Source of the DNA: Furcasterigmium furcatum
Taxonomy: Eukaryota > Ascomycota > Sordariomycetes > Glomerellales > Plectosphaerellaceae
NCBI GenBank assembly: GCA_001599815.1
Contig: BCIA01000007.1
Location: 1,178,001 to 1,242,000 of the forward strand
Length of the DNA stretch: 64,000 nucleotides
Direction: 5' to 3'
The position numbers were made by a program, and so were the translations under genes. Within the stretch, counting starts at the first letter, position 1, and every line of letters starts with the position of its first letter. The notes under the pieces were generated by a model. The model had not been told where the DNA came from. It worked only from the letters and a program-made list of their open reading frames with translations, and searched no databases. Shown piece after piece: positions 46,301 through 58,347 of the stretch.

Positions 46301-48753
46301 TCCGACTGTTCTCGATGTCACGAGTCCCGAGTATCGAGAACGAATCGACGATTGAGAGCGAACGAACACCCAAGGCAGACCGACGAAGTGCCCATTCGAA
46401 CGGACCGATCGAGCGCGGATGCAAAGAGATGACTATACAAGAGGAGAAGCACATCGCGGGAATGTCTGTCCTCGTGAGCCACCGTCGGAAGCGCCTTCCC
46501 TCTGAGCCCGTCGAGGATGCAGGATCTTGCCTTCCTCATCGAGAAAGGCTACGGGTTTCGCCAGGCTTGGTATTCGGGCAGGAGCAATTCGTCGCGCCTG
46601 GCACTGACGCCTGCCCTGACGGTCCGATTCCCCAGCCGCCGCGGGCTCTGAGCTCTGACGAGACCTGACCGCTGCATCCAAAAGGAACTTTCCCATTGCA
46701 AACCATCAACAGAATGCTATGACAACTCCAATTCCCCCCTCCCAGAACGGCGGCCGACCTCACGATGCCCGCCCAGCACGGAATCGGAACCCGGGGAAAG
46801 CGCCTCCTCAATCCGGTTCTCTCTCCCTCCGATCATGGGATGAGATCGAGTCATCTGACTTGCAAAACGTGTCCATCCCCTGCAACTCATTCTTTGGCGA
46901 AATGCGATGCGACGGCTCGCTTCCGCGCCCACGGACTTGCACTCCCTGTCTGTCCCTGGGGAAGGTCCCTGCTGGTGTCCCTCACCGTTTTCCCACCTTT
47001 TCGGCTCTGCGCTGGCAGTTCTTGTACGGTGGTTCATGGCCAGGGCTTTTCGGAGCCTGTCGCAGTTCTGTCGCTCGTCTTATTACACGGGCGAGCAGCA
47101 CTCGTCTTGGAGATGGCCGCGGCGTCCGTTGTCCGCTCCTGGCTTTCCGAGATTGCCACCCGTCCGGCCTGCCACGCTTGCTCGCCTCGAAAACTAGGTC
47201 CTGCAACGACTACTGGTGGCGTTCCTAGACACTTTGGCTGACCTGCTGGCTGCCCCAAACATGGGATTCTGAACCAGCCAGGCCACAAGCCCCCCATCTC
47301 CCCCAATACCGCACGAGATCCCCTTCTGACAGGTCGCAATTTGACTGTCCAGACTCGCAGCCACCGCCTTGGCCCCTGGAACAAGAGGGGGCACCCCTGG
47401 CCCTGACACCATCCGTGGCGTGCTGAGACGGTGCCTGCACCGGCAACCCAGGCCGGTCTCGGCAAAGCATGGACCTGCTCTCTCGAGATGGTGGGCATCC
47501 AATATGCATATGCCGTGCTTTGCAGCCAGCACCTGCCGACACTGCAAGCCTGGCGTGACGTTCTACAAATCCTCAATGGTTGTCTTGGCCCAGTCGTTCT
47601 CGAGCGAATCCTGATAGAGAGCCGCAGCCTCAATACTGAAGTTCCTCCCGTATTGACTCGATCCCAAGGGGCGCCCCCTCAATATCACCCAGGTCACACA
47701 GCTTGGCCCTGACGGTGCTTATCCTCGCTATGGGCAAACTCATCAGGGTCAGCAGACCTCCAGGATTTTCCCCATCCCGCCGTGCGTAATCTCAATCGTA
47801 TTATTAGGCCTGACAATGGTTCACAGCCCCTGAGCTTCGCCTTGTCAGGAGGAAACGGATGTCTTGACCGTTTTTTAATTTACAACCCCTCCAACCCAAC
47901 TCCACTCAAGCTTGCTCGCTTCACTCGCCCACCGCCAGAGCTACCCCCTAGCTCTCCACCTCCCGACAAGTCGGCCTCCCCCGCAAGCAGATGTCCATTT
48001 ATTTTACCATCGTGAGGTGGGTCGTGCCATCTGCCGCATGCTGGTCGCTCCCGCGGAGGGCGCCTAAGCTCCCGCGCTCTGACCGGTCCACATAGTTAAT
48101 TTTCCCCAAAGTTGCGACACTCCGTTCTGGAGTCGGTGAGCAAGCAGCATGGGGGAGTTCCGGACGGCGTGGGGGTATGCGCTCCTCCTCCTGGGCTTGA
48201 CCGACAGTTGCGGGTTTCCAGTTTGTCATTTCTCTCAGTTGGATAGGGACCATTTTACGTAGGCCCGAACGGAGCGCTGTAACAGTCGGAGGACGGTACG
48301 CCTCCAGATGAGACAACCAGACGTGTCGAATCCAGACATCCACCTTCTTGATAAAGTCAGGAACATGCATACGTACACCATTTTGCGTAGTCATAGTTTC
48401 ATGCAAAGGCATTGTCGCCCTGAACTATGTACTGTAATGACCTGATAAACTCCACTGACTACCTGGGTCCCTCATGTCGCGGCAGTTCTGTCTAAGGAGG
48501 GCCTTTGCATCCCTCGTACGCTCGATCGAGCTGAGAGGAAACACTCCAGCCTCTAACTGAATGAACGCAGATTTTCCGTAACGCCTGGGTATCCCGCAAC
48601 CCCTCCGGTTCCCTTTCTCGTGCCTCGTGGTTGGTGATACAATCAATTCAAAAGACCTCTCTGAGACCCCCCGAGATTCGTGCACCGTCGCTTTCTCGGC
48701 GTCTTCGGGGTCTCGCTCCTGCGCCTTTTGGACTTCTTCCTCTCTCGCGCTCC
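43360..48753. other. 5.4 kb gene-poor region
   Basis: No frame on either strand shows a domain, a plausible exon chain or steady codon use. The proximal ~900 bp serve as promoter of the dehydrogenase (minus strand). A short TGGC/TGAC-type run lies near 44945-44980. Open frames of up to about 230 codons exist around 45.6-46.3 kb, but they overlap others on both strands and look like chance frames of GC-rich DNA. No terminal inverted repeats, transposase motifs or tRNA were recognised. Confidence 0.5.
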
Positions 48754-51712
48754 CTACGCGTCGTCTTGGTCGACCAGATCGAGAATGGTGGACATCAGGT
48801 CCCGCTAGAGCGAAATGTCAGTATCCAGTCTTTGTACTCGTTTCCGCTCGCAACTGCACTCACCAGAGCCTCGTTCTTCGTCATGATCTCAGACAGGCGC
48901 GGGCGCATCAGTCGGAAAAGCCTCTCGTTGTACCCGCCGCCCTCGCCGCCGCGCTCGTGCTGCTTCAGCAGCTCCTCCTGCGCATGCGTCTTGGGCGCGT
49001 TCCGAGCGATGTTCCGCAGAATGAGCGCCGCGCTGAGCGGGATGCCGGCGGGCTGGGGCGGTTTGTTGGCGTTGTCCCGCGTGACGGGTGTCTCCTCGTA
49101 GGTGAGCGTCATCATCTTGGCGGGAAGCAGCCACCTCGGCTTGGCTGAGTTGAACGGGTCCTCGGGATCGATGACCTCCCGAGTGAAGAAGTGGTTGTGG
49201 GCGTGGGTCATGACGTGGTTGACGAAGGTGCGCGTGTGCATCTTCGTAGGCTTCCTGTAGCGCGTGCAGCCAGCCCAGCGGCAGGTGTACTCCTTCTCGG
49301 CGTTCGTCCACTGGCCCTCGTCGCTGGGGGTCTCGTCGAGGTAGGTCTCGAGGATGTACTTGACCAGGCTGTCGGGGTTGGCGAAGAACTCGCCGGACTT
49401 CTGGCCGGCCTCGGCCTCCCAGAGACAAGCGCGGAACTCCTTGCCATCGGTGCCGCGGGGGTTGGCCCGAGCCCGGAGGCCCTGGATGATGAACTTCTGC
49501 TGCTGCTCGCCGAGCTGTCGGACCTCTGCCTTAGAATGTTTATAAACAGTGGTACTGTTCCGGATGAAATCTGCAGGCGTGATCATCGTCTGCCCTGCTT
49601 CCTTAACAGGGCCGGCGAATGCATTGTTGTAGGCCTGCCACGCCGTGATCTGTGTGATGAACGACGCGGCGTCCTGCTCGAAGAAGGATTTGATCCACTG
49701 CTGGCACCGATCGGGCTCGTTCATCTGCATGAGCTCGTGGAAGAGCGATTGCGGCATTGCCGGGGGGTCGTTCTGTGGAGGCACTCTATGCTCCGGAGTG
49801 ATAACGACGTCACGATGAGCTAGCCGGGCCCCGTATGCCAGAAGTCGGACGAGCTGGTTGACGAGATCTTCGGGAACGATGGACCGCAGGAGAGTGTCCA
49901 CGTTGGTGGTGACAGCGGTGTACTGGTAGAGGAAGTCGAGACAGGCATCCATGAGCTCCTCGTCATTGAGGTAAAGCCATCGCAAGATGTTGTCGAGAAC
50001 CTTGGGAGGGACGTTGTTTAAGGTGTTAGTCTTGTCCAGCCGCATCGAAATTCGTCCAATGGCACGCAGAGCGCTCAGGATCATCCCGCGATCCTCAGAG
50101 AGCACCTGCTCCAGAAGTACCTCGTAGAGAGGATCCTCCGCATCACCGTCCTCCCTGTCCAGGGTCATGTAAGGGGTGACTTGCTCCGAAATCTCGAGAA
50201 TCAGGTGCTTCAGCTCGACGACGTGATCGCTGTTTGGCAGCCTGAGAACAATGCAGATCATGTCCTTGAGAGGGTTGAACCTCGAGATAAAACCAGCGTT
50301 GTCGGGTAGCGTCAGCATGTTGCGGATGGTTAGGGCAGCTTCGTTGATGCAGACGAGTTTGTCTGCGATCTCGGCGGGGAGGATCGAGGAGTAGAACGGC
50401 TTGGGCCGGAGGCCATCAATGCGCTCCAAAATATCCGGGTTGCCGTATTCGGCGTCAAGGACGCCAACATCGCTGTCCCTAGAAGGGGGGATCCAACTGA
50501 TCTCCCACTTCACGTCGTAGAAGAGGCTGCCAACCTGGAGCACCTTCGCCACCAAGCCCTCGGGCAGGTCGTGAAATTGGTCGAAGCGGAACTTGTCGCC
50601 TCGCTCAAAAGAAATCTTGACCAGGTGGTGGAGTGCGTAGGCCTGTTCGTCTGGCACGAGGGAGAGCAGCCCCATCAGGCATCGCTGGTAGATGGTGGTT
50701 AGATCTTTCCTGCCCACTACTACGAGTTAGTACACCTCTAGGCGCAAGAGCGTGTCCGAGACTTACCGCCGGGTGTGCCGACTGGCAGCGGGGCAGGCAT
50801 GGCCTGCTGACGAGCAATCTGGCGACGGCGGGCGAACTCGGCCGGGTTGTACATTGGCGTATCCACTGGCCGAACTGGAAGAGCAACAGGGGCCTGAAGA
50901 GACCTGGGCAGATAGTTCTCGACGGCCGTCGCCACGTTTTCCATGTTCGGCGGGTTGAAGGAGCTGCTGGGTCCACGCGCCCTGGGTTGACCAAGCGGCG
51001 AGGCTCCAGATTGCAGTTGCCCGCTCGATGGCATGCCGTGCTGGTAGGGAGACGAGGTGTTCATGTGGCCTCCAAGACGGTTAACCTGATTCAGGTGGCT
51101 CTGCTGAGTGCCCGCCCCGGGGCGGTTCCTCGACGAGCCTGTGTCAGGCTGAAAGATGACACGTTGAGGGGGCGCCTCCCGCAGGCCCCGGGTGGCTCGC
51201 ACGCTGGTGCCGACTGGAGTGGTATCTGCGCTGGGGCGCTCACGAGAGGGAGTCGCATCGTCGCCACTAGCGGCCGAGTCCTCCCCAAGATGCTTAGCAC
51301 CTTGGTAATTCTCTCTTGTGCGGGTGAGAAGCCCTCCGCCCTTAGCCGTGGTATCCTCCAAGATGTCCTTAGGAGGTGGCTCCTTGCCGTGAACAGTGCT
51401 GATCTCGAATGCGGCGAGATATTTGTAGTACTTTTCTTTCAGGGAGTACGCCGTGGAGGGTATGTTCGAGGCTGGGATGCCGAGAAGGATGCGGAGTCTG
51501 CGCCAGAGCAGTTTCTCGTCGCATACCTTGTCGTAGCCGCCATGTTCCATGACAAGCTTGAAAATCTTCAGCAGGTCGACTGATGTGTTGGAGATCTTCG
51601 GCTCAGGGTCGAAAGCTGTGCCGCGCTTTTCATGGTAGACGCGGAGCTTGGCGATGAAGTCCTCATACTCGGCGGTGCGGTCGATAGTGTGGAGGGGATA
51701 TTCCTCGGCCAT
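48754..51712 (-). CDS. RSC9: RSC chromatin-remodelling complex subunit Rsc9 (ARID)
   Basis: Subunit of the RSC/SWI-SNF type nucleosome remodeller, nuclear. Exons 51712-50767, 50716-48864 and 48804-48754 join to 949 aa. The ARID DNA-binding domain is at residues ~15-105 (YEDFIAKLRVYHEKRGT, LVMEHGGYDKVCDEKLLWRRL). A long Ser/Pro/Gln-rich linker follows. The middle and C-terminal part is helical and repeat-like (LLRSIVPEDLVNQLVRLLAYG). A C2H2-like zinc finger sits near residue ~810 (CRWAGC ... HVMTHAH), as in RFX-linked Rsc9/ARID2 relatives. The last intron (48805-48863) is needed: it replaces a read-through end with RDLMSTILDLVDQDDA. The gene diverges from a Rec114-like candidate. Confidence 0.93.
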
Positions 51713-52483
51713 GTTTACTGCGGCGCATCCAAGGATGCCGGAGTATCTGGTTTCGGAAAGGGAACTGGCGATGAGTACACGTCAGTAAGCAGCAGAGGCG
51801 CGGAATGGGAATGGGGAACGTCTCGCTCTTACCAGGGAATTGCGCAGCTCAGCGCAGGGCTTCTTGTGCTTCAGCAGCGTCGTACATGCACGGTAATGAT
51901 ATGCGATGCTCGTCCTAAGGTTGCTGGTGCGGATTGGCGACTGGGTGGGTGGGAACGCCGCCGCGATTGCGGGTTTGATGATGGATGATGATCAGTTGGT
52001 GATAGTTTGTTGGAGTTGTCGCGCGCAACAGGCTGGAAATTTGGTCGCGTCGGGTTCACGGGCTTGAATCGAACCAACCCTTGCCCCGGAAAATAATCGG
52101 ATCTCATTCACTCGTGAGTTCTCCACAAAAGCCAGCCCAGTGAATGGGTCCACTTTTCTTCCGCTGTCACTTGCACCTTCTCCAGATGAACGAGGTACGA
52201 ATACCTTCCGCCCTTGGATTTGGTAGAGCCGAAAGGAGGAGGACTTTGATTCTTCTTCCAACACAACCCGGCAGCAATGTCGCCTCTATAAACCTTCAGT
52301 CCAATACACCGTCAATACACTCATTTTCCCCGCCACCGTGACATCTAGCTCTGCACCATCTCCCAGGCGATATGCTTCATCCAAGACCCCGGCTGCAACT
52401 TCGTCCTGCCTGTCCACGACGAATTAACGACTTAGATACCTATCTCAAGGCTTCGGATCGATTGACCAAGTCTATCAGCACCG
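51713..52483. promoter_or_regulatory. Divergent promoter, RSC9 and the Rec114-like gene
   Basis: 771 bp between start codons facing away from each other. No gene and no clear TATA box seen. Confidence 0.5.
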
Positions 52484-54942
52484 ATGTCTTCCCAACTGTA
52501 CAGCTTTCAACTTCTCAGCGCTTTCGTCGGCACCAGCGACTCTTCGCAGCAGTCCCAGCGAAACACCTACACGGCCAACGTGACCCTGACCCTCAAGCCC
52601 GAACGGCAGCTCGAACATGGCTTCATGTCCAAGCCGCAAGACCCCAACGAGTCCAACTATGTACTACTAATCCATACCGGGCCGCAACAGCTGGTACGAC
52701 GCCAGGTGGCGAGAGTTTCGATTTCCCAATGCTGACTTGATTCGCAGGTCAGACTCTACCTGGCAGAATTCGTGCAGACCGGCGGGCAACCAATGCCGTA
52801 TGACCTCGAGCACCGCGAGACAAGAAATGCTATCCGGCTACGATATGAACCCTCCTTTGTCAGTCAACTGCTGACGGCATGCCACGCGCGGACCGCACTG
52901 ATGTTGGATAGGGCGAACGCTGCCAAGTCGGGGCAGAATTCACCAAGAGGAGCGACTTCGTCCAGGCTGCCCAGCTGTTGGAAAGACTAGGTCTACGATT
53001 CCGAGCCCCCGAGAAGGTCAGGGCGTCGAGTCGCGCCCTTGATATTCGGTCCAGTCAGGCCTCGCCCCAGCCGCTCAGCATCTCGCCCCCGGCGTCCTCC
53101 CTATCGAATCGACGTGCAGGCTCTGCTCTGTCAATATCACAGCGATCTTGGTCACCCATGCACTGGCCCTCGGCGTCATCACCATCGTCGCAGCCAACGC
53201 TTTCCTCGGATCATATGCACGTGAGGAGGCCATTCTCGACCCTCGCGCAACCCCATCCGCGATCAGAGAGCCCTGCGCCGCCGGTCCCGGCGCTTTCACT
53301 TCAACCGCAATTTTCGCAAAGCAACCTGTTTATTGCTCAAGATGTTTCTCGCTCGTCTCTTCCCCCAAGTTTCTTTCCGCCGCCATACTCAACGCCAGGT
53401 ATTGGAGGGTCTCGGCCACTGTTTCTAGATCATGACATCCGGCATAATGAGGCATCTCGGTCCGATGTGGAAGAGCCTTTCCCTTCGCGACAAGATGCTC
53501 GAGATGCCCCATCTCATTTCAGGTCCTCTTCGGCGTTCTCGCGCCTGTCTCAGTTGCAGCAGTCACTGTCAGATGATCTGGATAGCATGATGCCTCCCCC
53601 ACGGCAGTTGCCGTTCGAGCCCAAGAAACCAAAGGTGATACTAACCACCAAGAACGACAAAGTCAAAGACCACGGGCCAGCAGAAATGACCGAACCTAAC
53701 TCACCCAGCTTGTTAGGGACGGCGCGAGGTACTCGGAGAAGGACGGGTGCCTGGAAGATTTCCACGGAGCACCGCTCTTCGCTTGCGTCACAGACCACAG
53801 CTGACGAGCTCCCGACGTATTCTCTCGGGAAGCCAATGGAGAAGACGAACGGAAGTGACAAAACTGACGGCGCATCTTCAATCAGACTATTGGCGTCGAA
53901 ATCGCCATCCACAACTGTATCGACAACAGCCCCGAGGACGACGCAACGGGGGGTAGCCGAGGAGCCAGTCCGTTGGAGCAAACGATTACGAAACTCTGCT
54001 CCAGGAAATACCCTCGCTGACAGAGAAACCCCCGTCGAAGAAATGTCGAAGCCACGAGCAACTCTACAAGATGTCAGAGTACAAATGAATCCTGGAGGCG
54101 GGAAGCAGGGGGCTGCTACAGAACCTGCTGGTGATACGATGGACGATGCTACCACGAGTAAACCAGAATCGGATATCAACACAGAGCACACTGACAACAG
54201 AACAAAATCTCCTTCGCGGCCGTCTCGTCGTTCACGACGCAAGAAGACTGTGCCCGAGCCTGCCTCAGAACCTGAACACTCCAAGGCAAGCAACCCGACT
54301 CACGATGTGGAAACTCAAACACAACAGACAAGGAATTTTGAGGATCACGCCTCCGCTTGCGACATCAGGCCACAAGCGCAAGCTGCAGGTACTCAAACAC
54401 GTAGCGAGGTTACCGATACAGGTGTGTCTTGCGACCTCCGGCCTTTAACTTGCGACGAGGGCAATCAGACACATCCGGAAGCACGCATCGCGGATGTGAA
54501 CCACCAGAGTCATCTCCAAAGCTATCATTCCAAAGGAGTTCAGGTGGCAAGCCATTCACGAGATCAAGCCACCACCTGCAGGGTGGATATGTCACAAGCC
54601 ACGGGCGTCCAAACAAACTTCCCAACTGTGTGGGCGAGTACCCAGACGGATTCACTCGAGGTGTCTTGGGGAACCGATGGAAACGGCGCCTTGTTCACCT
54701 CAGCCCTACGGTTAATTGACGACGCGAAAGATTTGGTGCACCGACACCTGGACTCGGATCTGGACCGCATGGAGGCGGGATCGGAGGTTGACTTCGAGCG
54801 GTCCGTGGATGAAATGCTACAGACGGTGCAGGATCTGGCCCAGAAGGCGCTGGACGAGCATGGAGATGCATTGTTGGGAATACCGTTCGGCATGATGGCG
54901 CGTGATTATCTCAAGACGCGTAAGGTAGCCACTGATCTGTAG
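52484..54942 (+). CDS. Unnamed protein, Rec114-like layout
   Basis: Exons 52484-52693, 52748-52858 and 52912-54942 join to 783 aa. The second intron (53 nt, GTCAGT donor, TAG acceptor) is needed to pass from YEPSF to the frame of EFTKRSDFVQAAQLLERLGLRF. Residues ~1-130 look like one compact beta-rich domain closed by a helix. Residues ~150-690 are disordered, rich in Ser, Thr, Pro, Gln and Arg. The last ~75 residues are helical and acidic (LFTSALRLIDDAKDLVHRHL, VDEMLQTVQDLAQKALDEHG). A small N-terminal PH-like domain, a disordered middle and a C-terminal helical bundle are the layout of meiotic Rec114, which works with Mei4 in double-strand-break formation. I do not recognise a diagnostic motif, so this is a hypothesis. 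Confidence 0.75.
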
Positions 54943-55411
54943 AGAATCGGAGCATGGGAGGCACACTTTGACATCACCGTCACCTAGTCGCATCGCATTT
55001 CAGAGAGTACATTGGGTAACACTCGCCGTTGGTATTTTCTATTGATGGTACTCGTGATCTTGAGATACCTAGTACATAGGAACCATCCAAGACAACGGGA
55101 GAGAAAAGCCACGCCAAGCCGTCCAGAATAACTAACACCTCATGAGCAGTCGGTCACACAAGATCGCGTCTCAATAGGCGGCAGCCACCAGTTTCCGTCC
55201 AACTCGAATGATACAGTCATAAACGCCATCGTCATTCCAATTCCCTTCTTCCAATGCGTGCGCGAGAGGGAGACAGAGTCGCTCATCTCGTTCCCACTGC
55301 CTTCGGGCTTGTGGAGATGGTGAATCAAGTTGAGAAGTGTACATTCGTTCGCTTGAATGATGGGAAACAGGCTCGAAACACAATGAGGGGTTTGAAATGC
55401 CGCTCCTGCGG
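54943..55411. other. Convergent intergenic region
   Basis: 469 bp between the 3' ends of the Rec114-like and the amber-interrupted genes. Nothing further seen. Confidence 0.5.
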
Positions 55412-56383
55412 TCAAAGCTGCACATTGATGTTGGAGTTGTCGACGCCCTGCTTGTCTGAAGGTCGGGTGGTGTTGCTGTTGAGTCCACGTCTCTTCTCAT
55501 CAACATCGGAGTACTCGGCCCTCAGCTTTCGGATAAAGGCAGGATCTTTGTCATTGTTGAATTCGTCCCCATGGGCGGCCATGAAAGCAGCGCGAATGCA
55601 TTCGAGAAGATTGGGCTCTTTCTCCTCGACATCACGGTGCTGAGCCCGAATCTTTTGGGCGACCTCGCGGTCTTCGTCGCTATCAGATCTGTCCTAGTCG
55701 TCTGTTGCGACAAAGTTGCGAATATTGTCGTCATCCTTGGACTGTGCCACGTCGAGGTCAGGGGACTGAGCTCGCATCATTGGCGTGCAATCAGTATGGT
55801 TTTCGTCGGCTGCCTCGTCCATCTCGGCCAACTCGCGGCGCTGACGTTCCCGGTACCGCTTGATGCTGAGGCGGCGTTCCAGTTCCACTGGGGTGGGATC
55901 GCGGTCCTTGATCGTGTAGAGAATGATTCGCTTCTTCTTCTTCTTCTGAGGCTTTTCGCCGTTGGCGTCGGTGTCATCGTCGTCCTTCTTGCGCTTCTGG
56001 GGGAACTGCGCGGGAGAAGGGTCGGCAAAGGGGCTGAGAGAAGTACTGGCAAGGGGGCTGAGAGAAGGACTGGCAAGGGGATCGCGAGAAGGCCCAGAGC
56101 CACCGGCGTCAGAGTTGCTCTCGGAGGCTTCCATGTTCCGATAGGCCCGTTCGAGCCGCTCTCGGCGTCTGCGTAGAACAACCCGATGCTCTGCCAAGAT
56201 TTCCTGAGCCTCTTCCGAGGTGGGCGTGCTCCTCATGGGATGGCTGTGCCCCATTGTCGATGAGGTGGGACGGCGGCGTGCCTGGGATTCAGGACCGCTG
56301 TTGTTACAGGGACTGTTCTGCATGTTCTGCATGTGCTGATGGTGTAGTGTACACGGATGGAATCCGCAATGTCTATAATCCAA
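55412..56383 (-). CDS. Unnamed charged protein; frame crossed by one TAG
   Basis: Not recognised. From the ATG at 56383 the frame runs 229 codons to a TAG at 55696-55694, then continues in the same frame for 93 more codons to TGA at 55414-55412. Both parts look coding. The first has a basic helix (EEAQEILAEHRVVLRRRRER), two near-repeats of LASPSLSP/LASTSLSP, a lysine run (QKKKKKR, nuclear-localisation-like) and RYRERQRRELAEMDE. The second is acidic and charged (SDSDEDREVAQKIRAQHRD, LLECIRAAFMAAHGDEF, FIRKLRAEYSDVDEK). A 57-nt phase-0 intron from 55750 to 55694, with a weak GTGGCA donor and GACTAG acceptor, would remove the TAG. Otherwise the protein ends at 229 aa, or the gene has a nonsense change. 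No function assigned. Confidence 0.6.
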
Positions 56384-57072
56384 AGCACTGTTTGCGGGAG
56401 TGAGAACGGCTGTTGATGTGGCTGCTGCTTGGTGATAATGGGGAACGGGCGGATATCTGGGTGAGGGAGGTTTGGGATGGAGAAGATGGAGGCGGCTGAC
56501 GGACAGGTCGGGGGATCGAGACTTTTATAGAATGATCGCAGCCGCAGGTATTGAGATTCGAATCAACTGACTTACTAGGTGAAGTAAATGTAAATGGCAG
56601 TGGCAGTGGTAAATCCTAACCTTAACCTTCCTCGGAGATAGGTCGTGGTGGACATTCAGCTTCGAGGTTGATATCAGAGTTGGGAAAGCGACACCAGAGG
56701 CGCATCAATGGACATGAAGGGCCGTATATGGCCAATAGCACGTAGGAAAGGGCATTGTTTGCTCACAATGGCCAGGTGCCGGTCGAGTGACTCTACCAGA
56801 GTTTGGCCGGAAGGATGAGCGGGAGGTGAGGTGCCCATCGTGGCGGGAGATGGAAGCCATGTCATTTCCCAATTTGACTTTCACTTCATCTACACATTTC
56901 TAGGCACCTACTTCATTCATTCCCATCTCATAATTCATCAACCACTCACTCGGTACCATATTTACTCCATGCAAAATCGCCCGTCCCAACCCCCCACCAT
57001 GCGCCACATAGAACACGCGTAGAGTTCTCAACCTAGACTCAGAACCTTACCAGGGCAGAAACATATCAAACC
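56384..57072. other. Intergenic, no gene seen
   Basis: 689 bp between two minus-strand genes; promoter of the charged-protein gene and 3' end of MsrB. No gene seen. Confidence 0.5.
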
Positions 57073-57771
57073 TTACTTGCTCTGCTGGCCCCCCGCATTG
57101 CCGTCCCCCTTGTCCTCCGGCGAGAAGCTCAGGCTTACACTGTTGACGCAGTGCCTCTCGTCCGTCGGGGTGTCGTACCCCTCGCCCTTGAAGACGTGCC
57201 CCAGGTGCCCGCCGCAGTTGGAACACACGATCTCCGTACGGACCATGCCGAATGCACGGTCTTCGTGACGAGTGACGGCGCCGGGGATGCTGTCGAAGTA
57301 GGCGGGCCAGCCGCAGCCCGAGCCGAACTTGTGGTTGGCCTTGTAGAGGGGCGCATCGCAGCCGGCGCAGCTGTACACTCCCTCGGTGGGGTAGTGCTTG
57401 TCGAATTTGCCCGATCCGGGGCGCTCGGTGCCCTTCTCACGGAGGATGCGGAATTGCTCTGGTGGTGTGTCAGTGGCTGGGCTCTCTTGACTGAAGTGGC
57501 CCTCCCCTCAACTTGACTTACCCTTGTTCAGCACGGCGCGCCACTCGTCGTCGGTCCTCTTGTCGGGGTAGGAGGTCATCTTGTCTGAAGAAGAGGAGGA
57601 GGAAGTTCCGAACAGCGAGCTGAGGAAGGGGATGGGCATTCCCGCTCTCAGGGGGATGCTACGGTGGTTCAACAGGGCAGGGACGAAGCGGGTCTGGGTC
57701 TGCGCTGCTCTGGCGCGGGTGAGGCTCGAGACGGTGTAAAGGATCGTGGATAAGAGAGGTGAGAATCGCAT
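57073..57771 (-). CDS. Peptide-methionine (R)-S-oxide reductase MsrB
   Basis: Reduces methionine-R-sulfoxide in proteins, normally with thioredoxin. Exons 57771-57522 and 57458-57073 join to 211 aa. The MsrB core is at residues ~70-200: DDEWRAVLN, EQFRILREKGTERPGSG, TEGVYSCAGC, SGCGWPAYF and the catalytic segment RHCVNSVSL (usual RYCINS). The four zinc cysteines are in CAGC and CSNC. Residues ~1-60 are additional: an Arg-containing hydrophobic start (MRFSPLLSTILYTVSSL), suggesting a mitochondrial or secretory leader, with internal Mets at MPIPFLSS and MTSYPDKR that could give a cytosolic form. Family reductases without the leader are about 130-150 aa. Confidence 0.94.
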
Positions 57772-58347
57772 TGATCTTTATTTCGCAGAATCCGAAGGGA
57801 TGCCTTGATGATGCCGTGGTCTACGGAGGGAGCTACGATTTATATGAGGTCAAGTCGTCGCCGGTCTTCCGAGCTGAGCCCCAACTCATTGAGGCTTGGG
57901 GCCGCACTGACGTCGAGACCAGTGGCGGGAGTGACAAATCATTCAAGGTTGCAGCTTGAGGCCTTCCCTCCCTCCCCTCCCTGGGTTTCCCCACTGTAGA
58001 AGTGGAGGGCGGTGAATCCCGGCAGAACCCCCAGGAGCAGGGACGTTAAAGTGCCCGGAGTGTCCTGATAGTGGGGCATGATTCAGGTTGTCCTCTGGTG
58101 CGCTCCTGGGTGTGGCGCCCCCCAAGTAATTTGGCCGTTTCTCGCCCAAACCTTAGGTAAATGCCTAGGGACCACCACCTGCATCACCTCCTATCCATAC
58201 CTTACCTCGTCCACCTCGCGCCCTCAAGCTCGCGCCGGCTATTCGTCTCGACTCCGGCTGCGCCTCACATCAGACTCGAAGACGGCAAAGCCTAACCCCC
58301 GATTGCTTCTCACCGCCGACACTCCCCGCCCCGTCCAACAGGCCAAC
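57772..58347. promoter_or_regulatory. Divergent promoter, MsrB and AGE2
   Basis: 576 bp between start codons facing away from each other. A pyrimidine-rich CCTCCC run lies near 57962-57990. No TATA box seen. Confidence 0.5.
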
